Source: an uncultured Mycoplasmatota bacterium | GTDB lineage: Bacteria; Bacillota_I; Bacilli_A; RF39; UBA660 | Reading direction: 5' to 3' | Assembly (NCBI GenBank): GCA_900553855.1 | Contig: USFG01000004.1 | Coordinates: 60,529 to 124,528 of the forward strand | Length of the DNA stretch: 64,000 nt | Shown: positions 52,177-62,425 of the stretch, one piece after another | How the letters are laid out: each line of letters begins with the position of its first letter | Numbering within the stretch: the first letter of the stretch is position 1 | Made by a program: the position numbers and the translations under genes | Notes under the pieces: model-generated | What the model was told of the DNA's origin: nothing | The model's input: only the letters and a program-made list of their open reading frames with translations | The model's database searches: none

Positions 52177-54366
52177 TCATTTCTTTAAATAAGTTTTCAC
52201 GACATTATTAGTGTATTTACTAAAGAAATAATTATGAATTGCTGTTTCAAATGATTTATAAGCTTTTTTATAATAGTATTCACTAGTTTTTGAATTTAGT
52301 TCCAAATCTACCCATGCATTATAAGGAAAATAATCTTCTAATTTATGAATTTTATTATCATTATCAATTAAAGATATATCCTTAAAAATATCAAGCCATA
52401 AATACGAAAAAATACATTCTTGTTCTATTATTAGTCTATATTTTTCAATTATTTCTATTAAATTATGAAAAATACTTTCAAAATCATAATTAATTTTAAC
52501 TTTTTCATCAATAAACAAAAACGCATCTTCTTTTAGGATTATGCTTTGTCCTATTTGAACAAAAAAATCATATAAATTTTCTGTTTTTTGTTTAGTATAA
52601 TAAAATATATCTTTTTCTTCTATAATATTTATTGACATATCCTTAAAATTACAAGGGATTATTACTTTACATTTGCCTGATATATTTCTTAATTCTTTAT
52701 TAGTTATTATAAATAATAAATTAATAGATCTTGTATCCTCAGGAATTGCGAATGTTATATTTTCGTTTTCATTCATTAAGAAATGAAAATCTTTGTTTTC
52801 GGGATTAAAATATATTGGTCTATTTTTATCATAATAATATAAGTCTATAATATTTTTGTTTACTGTTCCTTCTTCAAAATTAAATAATATATTAGGTATC
52901 ATATTAAAATCTGGTTTACATATTAATTTATATATATCAAATAAACCTTTGTTACGATTATAATAATCGATAAAATGACTAATTTTAAAGTTTAAATCAT
53001 CATTATCGTTTTTAACATTTTTTGTATTAATATCATACAATTTTTTTATGCCTAAAACCAATTTTAGGTAATCAAGTTGATTGACTTCATTATTTAACAC
53101 AGATTCATAAAAAAAATATTCTTTTAAATTATTGAAATAATTTACTAGTCCATCTTCATAATCTAAAGATAATAACATTTCTAAATGAATGTGTATAATC
53201 CTTTCATTTCGAGTATCAGCAGCATAATATGGATTAGAAAACATATCATAGTCTTTAGTTACTGGCTTATAATCAATTTCATATAAAACACTATCAACAA
53301 TACTATCAGGATATGTTTTATTACTTTTAAATATTGGTGATTGCTTCATTTTAAGTATTTCTACTTTTGATTCAATAATTTGCCTATAAAATTTTGCTTC
53401 TTCTTTTGTTACAGGTCCATCCACATAATAAACATTAAATGATGAACAATTTAGAGGAAAATACGTATATACATTAAATATTATTTGATATAAATCTTTA
53501 AAGTCTTTTTCTTCGATTATATTTCTACCATATTTATAAAATATGTTGTAATACATTTTAGTTTTCATTAAATTATCTATTATTTCTTGTTGCATAGTTT
53601 TATCTTTAATTTCACTATTTGCAATTAGATCTAGTTGTTCTCTTAATTTATTTATTAAATCTTTATTTTCATATATAAATTTATCTATTAATATTTCCAT
53701 ATATGTTGTTTTATCTACGATTGATGTATTATCGTTTAAAGTAATTGAAGTATTAAATAAATATTTATAATCTTTTTCTATTTCGTCGTGTCTAGTTTCT
53801 AATTCTTTTTTCATACTTTTATCGATATTTTTTGGATAGTTTGCAATGGCACAAGCACAGTAATCAGTTATTTTTTGGTCGGCGATAACAAACATATTAT
53901 TTATAATATTCATTTGATGATCTAGGGCTTTTAATATGTTTATTTTTCTTTTACCTAAGACATATAATCCCATATGTTTAGCAAGATATTTTTTATCTTT
54001 TCTTACTTCATTTAAAGCAATATATTTATATTTTAAAGAGTTATTAATTTCTGTTATTTTATGAGAATAGTATACTAATTTTTTACTGTCTATTATTGAA
54101 CTCGCAATATTACCAAAATGGTCATTATGCATAATATCTAGAGCTAAATCTTGATACATTTTTATTTCATTAAATAGTTCACAATCTAAGTTAATATAAT
54201 TATCTTCATTTTCATAAAATTTTAAATATTCTTCTTTTAATTTATTAACATATTCTTGTTCTTTAGTAGTTAATTCTTCAAGTGAAGGAATTATTGAAGA
54301 TGAATTATTAACTATTTCTGTATTAAATATTTTATTTTTCTTTTTAAATAAATTACTCCAAAACAT
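52177..54366 (-). CDS. Unknown 729-residue protein, paralogue of the gene at 62426
   Basis: A large, mostly helical soluble protein starting with a Lys-rich segment (MFWSNLFKKKNK), with no signal peptide, enzyme motif or membrane helix that I recognise. Its middle (about residues 200-310, containing KDKTMQQEIIDNLMK and 'DLYQIIFNVYTYFP') is almost identical to the gene at the right edge, while the C-terminal third differs. The segment around residues 530-640 alternates short strands and could be a beta-rich domain. AGGGGA precedes the ATG. Both copies flank rpoBC on the same strand. Confidence 0.7.
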   Translation of the reverse strand: MFWSNLFKKKNKIFNTEIVNNSSSIIPSLEELTTKEQEYVNKLKEEYLKFYENEDNYINLDCELFNEIKMYQDLALDIMHNDHFGNIASSIIDSKKLVYYSHKITEINNSLKYKYIALNEVRKDKKYLAKHMGLYVLGKRKINILKALDHQMNIINNMFVIADQKITDYCACAIANYPKNIDKSMKKELETRHDEIEKDYKYLFNTSITLNDNTSIVDKTTYMEILIDKFIYENKDLINKLREQLDLIANSEIKDKTMQQEIIDNLMKTKMYYNIFYKYGRNIIEEKDFKDLYQIIFNVYTYFPLNCSSFNVYYVDGPVTKEEAKFYRQIIESKVEILKMKQSPIFKSNKTYPDSIVDSVLYEIDYKPVTKDYDMFSNPYYAADTRNERIIHIHLEMLLSLDYEDGLVNYFNNLKEYFFYESVLNNEVNQLDYLKLVLGIKKLYDINTKNVKNDNDDLNFKISHFIDYYNRNKGLFDIYKLICKPDFNMIPNILFNFEEGTVNKNIIDLYYYDKNRPIYFNPENKDFHFLMNENENITFAIPEDTRSINLLFIITNKELRNISGKCKVIIPCNFKDMSINIIEEKDIFYYTKQKTENLYDFFVQIGQSIILKEDAFLFIDEKVKINYDFESIFHNLIEIIEKYRLIIEQECIFSYLWLDIFKDISLIDNDNKIHKLEDYFPYNAWVDLELNSKTSEYYYKKAYKSFETAIHNYFFSKYTNNVVKTYLKK

Positions 54367-54756
54367 ATTTATTCCCCTTAAGTAAGTTATACTCTATCAT
54401 AATCATATAAAATATACAAGTTATCGTTAATTCTTTATAAAAATTGATAATATGTTTTTAATAAATTACTTTTGTTTGTGATAAATTGTTGCAATAGGTT
54501 GTATATTAATCAATAATTTCAAATGGAACTTTCGAACATAATTTTGTTTCATCATAATAATTTATTTTTCCATATCTTTCATAAATGTTTTTAAATATTA
54601 TTTCTTTAATATTTTGCTTTTATTCTAGGTTACAACTCCAGGTTTCTAATTCAACTACTCCTTTTAATAGATATTTATTATGTTTATATTATATGGTGAA
54701 TGTTTATTCTTATCAATCAACAATTTTTTACTTTTGTTGATTTTCTAAATATTTTC
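54367..54756. pseudogene. Spacer with a possible decayed reading frame
   Basis: On the minus strand a frame reads ...LLKGVVELETWSCNLE, stop, then KQNIKEIIFKNIYERYGKIN... and ends at TAA 54506-54508, all in one frame interrupted by a single TAA. It has a codon pattern like neighbouring genes but no clear start. It may be the broken end of a lost gene. Also here, ATCAACAA...TTGTTGAT (about 54716-54743) is an inverted repeat followed by T on the plus strand. Low confidence. Confidence 0.25.
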
Positions 54757-54788
54757 AAAAAAACTAAGATATTTCTATCTTAGTTTTT
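54757..54788 (-). terminator. Terminator of the rpoBC operon
   Basis: On the minus strand AAACTAAGATA and TATCTTAGTTT pair around GAAA and are followed by a T run, just after the rpoC stop. Confidence 0.88.
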
Positions 54789-54792
54789 AATA

Positions 54793-57700
54793 TTATTTAT
54801 TATCGCTAGTTTTAGTAGTTTCTTCGTTATTTTCATGAGCGTTTTCTTCTACTTCATTAACTTCAATATCTGGTTTTTCTTCATTATCTAAGAATTCTTC
54901 TTCTAATACCTCACTTGGTTCATCTGATAAAAATTCTTTTTCTAATGTTATATCTACATTAGCATATTGTCTAGCACCAGTACCAGCTGGAATTAATTTA
55001 CCTAAAATAACATTTTCTTTTAAGCCTCTTAATTCATCAACTTTTCCTTTAATAGCAGCATCTGTTAATACTCTTGTTGTTTCTTGGAATGATGCAGCTG
55101 ATAAGAATGAATCAGTTTCTAAACTTGATTTTGTAATACCTAAAATAATTGGATAACCTTTAGCAGGAACTTTACCTTCAAGAATAATTGGTTTATTCTT
55201 TTTAGCAAATTCTCTAATACTAACTGTTAAACCTGCTACCATATCAGTATCTCCAGCATCAGTTATTCTAATCTTATTAATCATTCTTGATGCAATAACT
55301 TCAACGTGTTTATCAGCAATGTCAACGCCTTGTGATTTATATACTTTTTGAATTTCTTTTAAGATATATTCTTGAGTAGTAATTGGATCGGTAACTGCAA
55401 GTAATTCTTTAGGTGCAATAATACCTTCAGTTAATCTATCACCAGCATTAACTTCTGATCCTACTTCTACTCTTAGTTTAGCACCATAACTTGTTGTATG
55501 CTCTCTAGCTTCATTATCGTTCATAACAGTTACTTTCCATTTACCAGAAGATTCTTCTATTTTAGATACTTTACCAGTAATTTCAGCAATTGTTGCTTTT
55601 CCTTTTGGACGACGTGCTTCGAATACTTCTTCAACTCTTGGTAAACCTTGAGTGATATCTTCTTCTGATGCTACACCACCGGCATGGAATGTACGAAGTG
55701 TTAACTGTGTACCTGGCTCACCGATTGATTGAGCAGCCATAATACCTACAGCTTCACCTGTTTCAACTAAGTTACCAGTTGCTAGGTTGTAACCATAACA
55801 TTTTTGACAAATTCCGTGTTCACTCTTACAAGTTAATACGCTTCTGATTTCAACTTTTGTAATACCTGCTTTAACAATCTTACTTGCAATACTTTCAGTA
55901 ATTGCTTCACCTTTATCAACAATAACTTCTTTAGTTTCAGGATTGATAACTTTTTTAGCAGCATATCTACCAACGATTCTTTCAGCCATTGATTCAATAA
56001 CTGAGCCATCACTATCATTAATAAAGTCTGATACTACTAAGCCTGATGTACAACCACAATCTTCTTCTTTAATAATTATATCTTGACCAACATCTACAAG
56101 TCTTCTTGTTAAGTAACCTGAATCGGCTGTCTTAAGGGCTGTATCGGCAGATCCTTTACGAGCACCGTGAGTATTAACGAAGAATTCGTTAACTGAGTGT
56201 CCTTCATAAAGTGATGTTAAAATTGGGATTTCTACTGCATCACCGTTTGGTTTAGCCATTAATCCACGCATACCTGCCATTTGGGTAAATTGGTTTAATG
56301 AACCACGAGCACCAGATGACATCATGATAAATATTGGATTTGTTGGGTTTGTGGCAGCAATTTCTTTTAACTCTGCTTCTACTTGACTTCTTACTTCATT
56401 CCATACAGCACATACTGAATTATGTCTTTCTAAATCAGTAATTAAACCTCTTTGGAATTGTTTATTTATTTTATTAACCTTTTCTTGACCAGCAGCAATA
56501 TATTCTTGTTTATGTTGACTAGTCATAATATCCATAATACTGAATGTGATACCTGAAATTGTAGAATATTTAAATCCTAAATCTTTTAATCTATCTAGCA
56601 TCATAGATGTTTCAGTTGTTTTATAACGTTTAAATATTTGAGCAATTATTTGTTGTAAAGTCTTTTTAGCAAACGCTGGTGTTAAAGGCATAGCTTTAAT
56701 TGCTTCAGGAATATTAGTTCCCATTTCTAAGAAATACTTGTTTGGTGTTAACCCTTCAATATTGTCTTTAGTTGGTTCATTAATAAATGGATAAGTATCT
56801 GGTAAGATTTCGTTAAATAATAATTTACCAGCTGTTGTAACTAAATATTTATCTTTAACATCATCTGCAAATATTTTATATTTAAATGATTTAACTGGAA
56901 GAGCGATTCTTGTATGTAAAGTTATTTCTCTTCTTTCATATGCCATTAATGCTTCGTTTGAATTTTTATAAACTTTACCTTCATTTGGTTCTCCAGCATA
57001 CTCTAATGTTATGTAATAGTTTCCTAATACCATATCTTGTGATGGAGTAACAATTGGTTTACCATCTGACGGTTTTAAGATGTTATTAGCACCTAACATT
57101 AGGATTCTTGCTTCTGCTTTAGCTTCTTCACTAATTGGTACGTGAACTGCCATTTGGTCACCATCGAAATCGGCATTAAATGCAGCACATACTAGTGGGT
57201 GTAATCTAATAGCTTTACCACCAACTAATTTTGGCTCAAATGCTTGAATTCCAAGTCTATGTAATGTTGGCGCACGGTTAAGCATAACTGGATGTTCAGT
57301 AATTACATCTTCAACTACATCCCAAACACAGTCATCTTTATTATCTATTAATTTTTTAGCTCCTTTAATGTTATGAGCTAAGCCTCTTTCTACTAAACCA
57401 TTAATTACATGTGGTTTAAATAGTTCTAAAGCCATATCTTTTGGAAGACCACATTCATACATTTTTAAATTTGGTCCTACAACGATAACTGAACGGCCAG
57501 AGTAATCTACACGTTTACCTAATAGGTTTTGACGGAAACGTCCTTGTTTACCTTTTAACATAGAAGATAATGATTTTAATGCACGATTACCAGCACCGCT
57601 TACACTTCTTCCACGTCTGCCGTTATCAAATAATGTATCAACTGCTTCTTGTAACATACGTTTTTCATTTTGAACAATTATTGAAGGAGCACCAAGCTCT

Positions 57701-58515
57701 AATAATTTCTTTAAACGATTGTTACGATTGATGATACGACGATATAAATCGTTTAAGTCAGATGTTGCAAATCTACCACCATCTAATTGAATCATTGGTC
57801 TTAAATCTGGTGGAATTACAGGAATTACGTCTAATACCATCCATTCAGGTTTATTTCCTGATGTTTGGAATGCTACTAAACAGTCTAATCTCTTGACTAA
57901 ACGGATACGTTTTTGACCAGTAGCTCCGTCTAATTCAGCACGTAATTTTTCAATTTCTTTATCAACGTCTACTTCTTTTAATAATTTTTGGATTGCTTCA
58001 GCACCCATACCTACTTCAAATGAATTACCATATTTTTCATAATATGCACGATATTCTTTATCTGATAGGGTTTGTTTTTTTTCTAGTGGAGCTGTTCCTG
58101 GATTAATTACTACGTATGAAACGAAGTATAATACTTCTTCAAGTTCTCTTGGAGACATATCTAGTACTAATCCCATTTTTGATGGAACACCTTTGAAGAA
58201 CCAAATGTGAGAGCAAGGTGCAGCAAGCTCTATATGTCCCATACGTTCACGACGTACTTTAGAACGAGTAACTTCTACACCACATCTATCACAAACTACA
58301 TTTTTATATCTTAATCTTTTATATTTACCACATGAACATTCAAAGTCTTTAGTTGGTCCAAAGATTTTTTCACAGAATAATCCATCTCTTTCAGGTTTTA
58401 ATGTACGATAATTAATTGTTTCTGGTTTTTTTACTTCACCAAAAGACCAACTTCTTATCTTTTCAGGGCTAGCAATACTAATACGAATACCTTTAATATT
58501 ATTAACTTCCAACAT
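54793..58515 (-). CDS. rpoC: RNA polymerase subunit beta'
   Basis: Catalytic subunit of RNA polymerase; 1240 residues. The active-site [14 protein letters not shown] block, the N-terminal zinc site ([20 protein letters not shown] region), the second zinc site ('[19 protein letters not shown]' plus CGCT earlier) and the bridge/trigger-helix region '[20 protein letters not shown]' are all present. The C-terminus has an acidic extension of about 50 residues after '[10 protein letters not shown]'. GGAGG precedes the ATG, two bases after the rpoB stop codon. Confidence 0.98.
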   Translation of the reverse strand: MLEVNNIKGIRISIASPEKIRSWSFGEVKKPETINYRTLKPERDGLFCEKIFGPTKDFECSCGKYKRLRYKNVVCDRCGVEVTRSKVRRERMGHIELAAPCSHIWFFKGVPSKMGLVLDMSPRELEEVLYFVSYVVINPGTAPLEKKQTLSDKEYRAYYEKYGNSFEVGMGAEAIQKLLKEVDVDKEIEKLRAELDGATGQKRIRLVKRLDCLVAFQTSGNKPEWMVLDVIPVIPPDLRPMIQLDGGRFATSDLNDLYRRIINRNNRLKKLLELGAPSIIVQNEKRMLQEAVDTLFDNGRRGRSVSGAGNRALKSLSSMLKGKQGRFRQNLLGKRVDYSGRSVIVVGPNLKMYECGLPKDMALELFKPHVINGLVERGLAHNIKGAKKLIDNKDDCVWDVVEDVITEHPVMLNRAPTLHRLGIQAFEPKLVGGKAIRLHPLVCAAFNADFDGDQMAVHVPISEEAKAEARILMLGANNILKPSDGKPIVTPSQDMVLGNYYITLEYAGEPNEGKVYKNSNEALMAYERREITLHTRIALPVKSFKYKIFADDVKDKYLVTTAGKLLFNEILPDTYPFINEPTKDNIEGLTPNKYFLEMGTNIPEAIKAMPLTPAFAKKTLQQIIAQIFKRYKTTETSMMLDRLKDLGFKYSTISGITFSIMDIMTSQHKQEYIAAGQEKVNKINKQFQRGLITDLERHNSVCAVWNEVRSQVEAELKEIAATNPTNPIFIMMSSGARGSLNQFTQMAGMRGLMAKPNGDAVEIPILTSLYEGHSVNEFFVNTHGARKGSADTALKTADSGYLTRRLVDVGQDIIIKEEDCGCTSGLVVSDFINDSDGSVIESMAERIVGRYAAKKVINPETKEVIVDKGEAITESIASKIVKAGITKVEIRSVLTCKSEHGICQKCYGYNLATGNLVETGEAVGIMAAQSIGEPGTQLTLRTFHAGGVASEEDITQGLPRVEEVFEARRPKGKATIAEITGKVSKIEESSGKWKVTVMNDNEAREHTTSYGAKLRVEVGSEVNAGDRLTEGIIAPKELLAVTDPITTQEYILKEIQKVYKSQGVDIADKHVEVIASRMINKIRITDAGDTDMVAGLTVSIREFAKKNKPIILEGKVPAKGYPIILGITKSSLETDSFLSAASFQETTRVLTDAAIKGKVDELRGLKENVILGKLIPAGTGARQYANVDITLEKEFLSDEPSEVLEEEFLDNEEKPDIEVNEVEENAHENNEETTKTSDNK

Positions 58516-58517
58516 TT

Positions 58518-61500
58518 TTATTCCTCCACTTCTAGATTTCCATTTTCGATGTCTTCTAATTCTTCAAAATCTGGTTCTTCGTCATCGAAAACTTCATCTT
58601 CTTCATCATCATCTGAATAATCATCTTCTAGATTATCATTTAAATCTGCATTTACTTCAGGTCTTCTAAAGTTTTCAGGAAGTGGTGCATCTTTTTTATG
58701 GACTATATCACCAGTTTTTGCATCTATTTCATCAATAGTAATTGCATCTGATGCAGCATCTTCTTCGGCTTCTAATTCTTTTAATTCATGAGCAACGTCA
58801 TCTTGGTCAATCATTTCAACGTTAAGTCCTAATGCTTGGAATTCTTTAATTAATACTCTGAATGATTCTGGCATTCCTGCACCTTTTGGAGTTTGTCCTT
58901 TAACTAAGGCTTCATATACTTTAACACGTCCAACTACATCATCTGATTTAATTGTCATGATTTCTTGCAATACATGAGCAGCACCATATGCATATAATGC
59001 CCAAACTTCCATTTCTCCGAATCTTTGACCACCAAATTGAGCTTTACCACCTAATGGTTGTTGTGTTACTAAACTGTATGGTCCAGTTGAACGAGCATGA
59101 ATCTTATCATCTACCATGTGATGTAATTTGATCATGTACATAACACCTACGGCAACACGGTTTTCAAATTTTTCACCAGTACGACCATTATATAGATCTG
59201 TTTTACCATCTAAGTCCATACCAGCTTTTGCCATTTCTTCTTTAATTTCATCAACTGTTGCACCATCAAATACTGGAGTTGCATATTTAACACCTAATTT
59301 TTTACCAGCCATTCCTAAGTGTAACTCTAAGATTTGTCCTAAGTTCATACGAGATGGAACACCTTGTGGGTTAAGAACAATATCAACTGGAGTACCATCT
59401 GGTAAATATGGCATATCTTCTTCTGGTAAAATAAGAGAAATAACACCTTTATTACCGTGACGTCCTGACATTTTATCTCCGACTTGAATCTTACGTTTTT
59501 GAATTATATAAACACGAACGATTTTTGAAACTCCTGGAGCTAATTCATCTGAATTTTCTTTTGTATAAACTTTTACGTCATGAACAATTCCGTCAGCACC
59601 GTGAGCAACTCTAAGTGAAGTATCTCTTACTTCTCTAGTTTTTTCGCCAAAGATTGCATGTAATAATTTTTCTTCACTAGTTAATTCTTGCATTCCTTTT
59701 GGAGTAACTTTACCAACTAGGATATCGCCTTCATGAACTTCAGTACCAATTTTTACGATACCATTAGCATCTAAATTCTTACGAGCATCTTCTCCAACGT
59801 TTGGAATATCTCTTGTAATTTCTTCTGGTCCTAATTTTGTATCACGACAGTCAATATCATAATGTTCGATATGTAATGTTGTATAAACATCATCTTTAAC
59901 TAATTTTTCATTTAATACAACGGCATCTTCATAGTTATAACCATTGCATGTCATGAACGCTACTACCATGTTTCTACCTAGTGCAAGTTCTCCATTTTGA
60001 GTAGCTGGTCCATCAGCGATAACTTCACCACGATGAACTTTTTCACCCTTTTTAACAATTGGGTTATGAGAAATATTACTTTCAGCATTACTTCTTTCGA
60101 ATGATGCTAAATAATATTCATCTTTTCCTTTAGCGTTTTTAATAATAATTTTTTTACCATCAGCATATTCTACTACACCGTCGGCTTTAGCAACGATTGT
60201 TGATCCTGAATCTCTAGCAGCAACGTATTCAACACCAGTTCCAACGATTGGTGATTCTGGTCTTAATACAGGTACTGCTTGTCTTTGCATGTTTGATCCC
60301 ATTAGGGCACGTCTTGCATCATCGTGATCTAAGAATGGAATGCAACTTGTTGTAATTGAAACGATTTGTGATGGTGATACATCAATATAGTTAACTAAAT
60401 CTGATTTAACCATAACTGATTCACCATTAAGTCTGGCAACTACTTGTTCATCAACAATATTATTATTTTCATCAATATGGATTGTTGATTGACTTATGTA
60501 ATAATCTGCTTCTTCATCAGCTGTTAAATAAACTACTTCATCTAAAATATGTTTATTTTCTACTTTACGATATGGAGTTGTAATAAACCCATATTCATTA
60601 ATTTTTGCATAACTTGCTAGTGATGTAATAAGTCCGATGTTTGCACCTTCCGGTGATTCGATTGGACAAATACGACCATAGTGTGATTCGTTAACGTCAC
60701 GTACATCCATTCCAGCACGGTCTCTTGATAAACCACCTGGTCCTAAAGATGATAGACGTCTCTTATCTGTTAACTCAGCAATTGGGTTAATTTGATCCAT
60801 GAATTTTGACAACTGAGATGAACCAAAGAATTCTTTAAGTGCAGCTGTTACTGGTCTAATATTTATTAATGTTTTTGGTGTAACTGTATCTAATTCCTGA
60901 GTAGTCATTCTTTCACGAATAACTCTTTCCATACGAGCCATACCAACTTTAAATTGAGTTTGAACTAATTCTCCAACTTGTCTTACACGACGATTTCCTA
61001 AATTATCTATTTCATCAATATTACCAATATTAGCAAGTAAATTTAAATAATAACTTACTGCTGCATAAACATCAGAAATAGTTAATCTTCTTTCAGTAAT
61101 ATTTTGATCATTTCCAATAATATTTACTTTCTTAGTTGGATCTTTCTTATCATATACAACAACTTCTTGAATCTTGTTATATGTATCTAAATCTTCATTT
61201 ATTGTAACTTCTTTAACGTTTAATCCGTCAGCAAAGTATGGTCTTAATTCTTCTAAACGTTTTTTATCAATTACTTCGCCTTCTTTAGCGATTATTTCTT
61301 TACCATTTTTTAAGTTTTCAGCAAGTGTACAACCTAATAGTCTGTCTAATACGTTTAATTTACGATTAAATTTATAACGTCCTACTTTTGCTAGGTCATA
61401 TCTAAATTTATCGAAAAATCTAACTACTAATTGATTCTTAGCACTATCAAGGGTAGCTGGTTCACCTGGTTTTAATTTTTCATAAATTTCAATTAAAGCC

Positions 61501-62195
61501 TCATCAGTATTTTTAGTACTATCTTTTTCTAATGTATTATTGATAAAGTAATTATCTTCACCAAATACTTCTTTGATTGCTTCATCACTTGATAATCCAA
61601 GTGCTCTTAAAAGTGTTGTGATTGTAACTTTTCTAGTACGGTCAATTCTTACATAGATAACATCTCTTGCATCTAACTCGAATTCTAACCATGTTCCTTT
61701 ATTTGGAATAACTTCTCCAGAAACAACTGGACGACCGTTTTTATCAATTTCACGTTTAAAGTAAATAGATGGACTTCTTACTAATTGTGATTGAATAACT
61801 CTTTCTACACCGTTAATAATGAATGTTCCAGCTTCAGTCATCATAGGCATGTCACCTAAGAAAACTTCTTGTTCTTTTACTTCACCTGTTTCATTAATGA
61901 AAACTCTTGCTTCTACTTTTAAAGGTGCTGCGAATGTAAGCATTCTTTCTTTGCACTCTTTAATTGAGTATCTAGGTTCATCAAAGGAATAATCTCCAAA
62001 TTCTAGGGAAATATTTCCGGTGAAACTTTCTACTGGGAATAAATCTTCAAATACCTCTTTTATTCCTTCTGTTAGAAACCAATCAAATGATTTCTTTTGA
62101 ATATCTAATAAATCGGTTAATTCGTAATTATTAGATGTTTTTGAGAATGTAATTCTCTCGGCATGATCGCCAAATTTAGCTTTTTTGTACGCCAC
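58518..62195 (-). CDS. rpoB: RNA polymerase subunit beta
   Basis: RNA polymerase subunit beta; 1225 residues. Fork loop and rifampicin region '[20 protein letters not shown]' and '[11 protein letters not shown]' are present, as are '[12 protein letters not shown]', [11 protein letters not shown] and the C-terminal clamp region ending with '[18 protein letters not shown]'. It then carries an Asp/Glu-rich tail of roughly 90 residues with runs such as [18 protein letters not shown]. The start is GTG 62195 with GGGGTGA correctly spaced; an ATG four bases upstream is out of frame and ends after seven codons. Own promoter; rplJ/rplL are not upstream. Confidence 0.98.
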   Translation of the reverse strand: MAYKKAKFGDHAERITFSKTSNNYELTDLLDIQKKSFDWFLTEGIKEVFEDLFPVESFTGNISLEFGDYSFDEPRYSIKECKERMLTFAAPLKVEARVFINETGEVKEQEVFLGDMPMMTEAGTFIINGVERVIQSQLVRSPSIYFKREIDKNGRPVVSGEVIPNKGTWLEFELDARDVIYVRIDRTRKVTITTLLRALGLSSDEAIKEVFGEDNYFINNTLEKDSTKNTDEALIEIYEKLKPGEPATLDSAKNQLVVRFFDKFRYDLAKVGRYKFNRKLNVLDRLLGCTLAENLKNGKEIIAKEGEVIDKKRLEELRPYFADGLNVKEVTINEDLDTYNKIQEVVVYDKKDPTKKVNIIGNDQNITERRLTISDVYAAVSYYLNLLANIGNIDEIDNLGNRRVRQVGELVQTQFKVGMARMERVIRERMTTQELDTVTPKTLINIRPVTAALKEFFGSSQLSKFMDQINPIAELTDKRRLSSLGPGGLSRDRAGMDVRDVNESHYGRICPIESPEGANIGLITSLASYAKINEYGFITTPYRKVENKHILDEVVYLTADEEADYYISQSTIHIDENNNIVDEQVVARLNGESVMVKSDLVNYIDVSPSQIVSITTSCIPFLDHDDARRALMGSNMQRQAVPVLRPESPIVGTGVEYVAARDSGSTIVAKADGVVEYADGKKIIIKNAKGKDEYYLASFERSNAESNISHNPIVKKGEKVHRGEVIADGPATQNGELALGRNMVVAFMTCNGYNYEDAVVLNEKLVKDDVYTTLHIEHYDIDCRDTKLGPEEITRDIPNVGEDARKNLDANGIVKIGTEVHEGDILVGKVTPKGMQELTSEEKLLHAIFGEKTREVRDTSLRVAHGADGIVHDVKVYTKENSDELAPGVSKIVRVYIIQKRKIQVGDKMSGRHGNKGVISLILPEEDMPYLPDGTPVDIVLNPQGVPSRMNLGQILELHLGMAGKKLGVKYATPVFDGATVDEIKEEMAKAGMDLDGKTDLYNGRTGEKFENRVAVGVMYMIKLHHMVDDKIHARSTGPYSLVTQQPLGGKAQFGGQRFGEMEVWALYAYGAAHVLQEIMTIKSDDVVGRVKVYEALVKGQTPKGAGMPESFRVLIKEFQALGLNVEMIDQDDVAHELKELEAEEDAASDAITIDEIDAKTGDIVHKKDAPLPENFRRPEVNADLNDNLEDDYSDDDEEDEVFDDEEPDFEELEDIENGNLEVEE

Positions 62196-62293
62196 TCATT
62201 TTCACCCCAAACAATATATTTTTCCGCTATAACCGGACAAAAGCCGGCACAGTTCCAATCTAAATTATATCAAGTAAAAAAAGAGTTTGTCAA
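62196..62293 (-). promoter_or_regulatory. rpoBC promoter and leader
   Basis: On the minus strand TTGACA (62293-62288) and TATAAT (62269-62264), 18 bases apart, give an RNA start near 62257 and a leader of about 62 nt. The leader holds a GC-rich element with two CCGG blocks able to pair around CTTTTGT, unusual for this AT-rich genome, then GGGGTGA before the GTG start. Confidence 0.8.
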
Positions 62294-62425
62294 ACAAATT
62301 CTTTTAATTATATCAATAAATTTAACATTTAGGTATATTTTATTTAAAATATTTACACATGGTTAACATTTTTTGAGTTTTTAAGATGATCTTGTTATCG
62401 TTTGACTATTCTCTTTTACTTGTTT

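Noticed and set aside
54716..54745. ATCAACAA/TTGTTGAT hairpin as terminator of a plus-strand gene
   Set aside because: No plus-strand gene lies upstream; kept only as a repeat inside the spacer.
62179..62201. ATG four bases before the rpoB GTG start
   Set aside because: It is out of frame, encodes seven codons, and is only three bases from the ribosome site; the GTG is better spaced.
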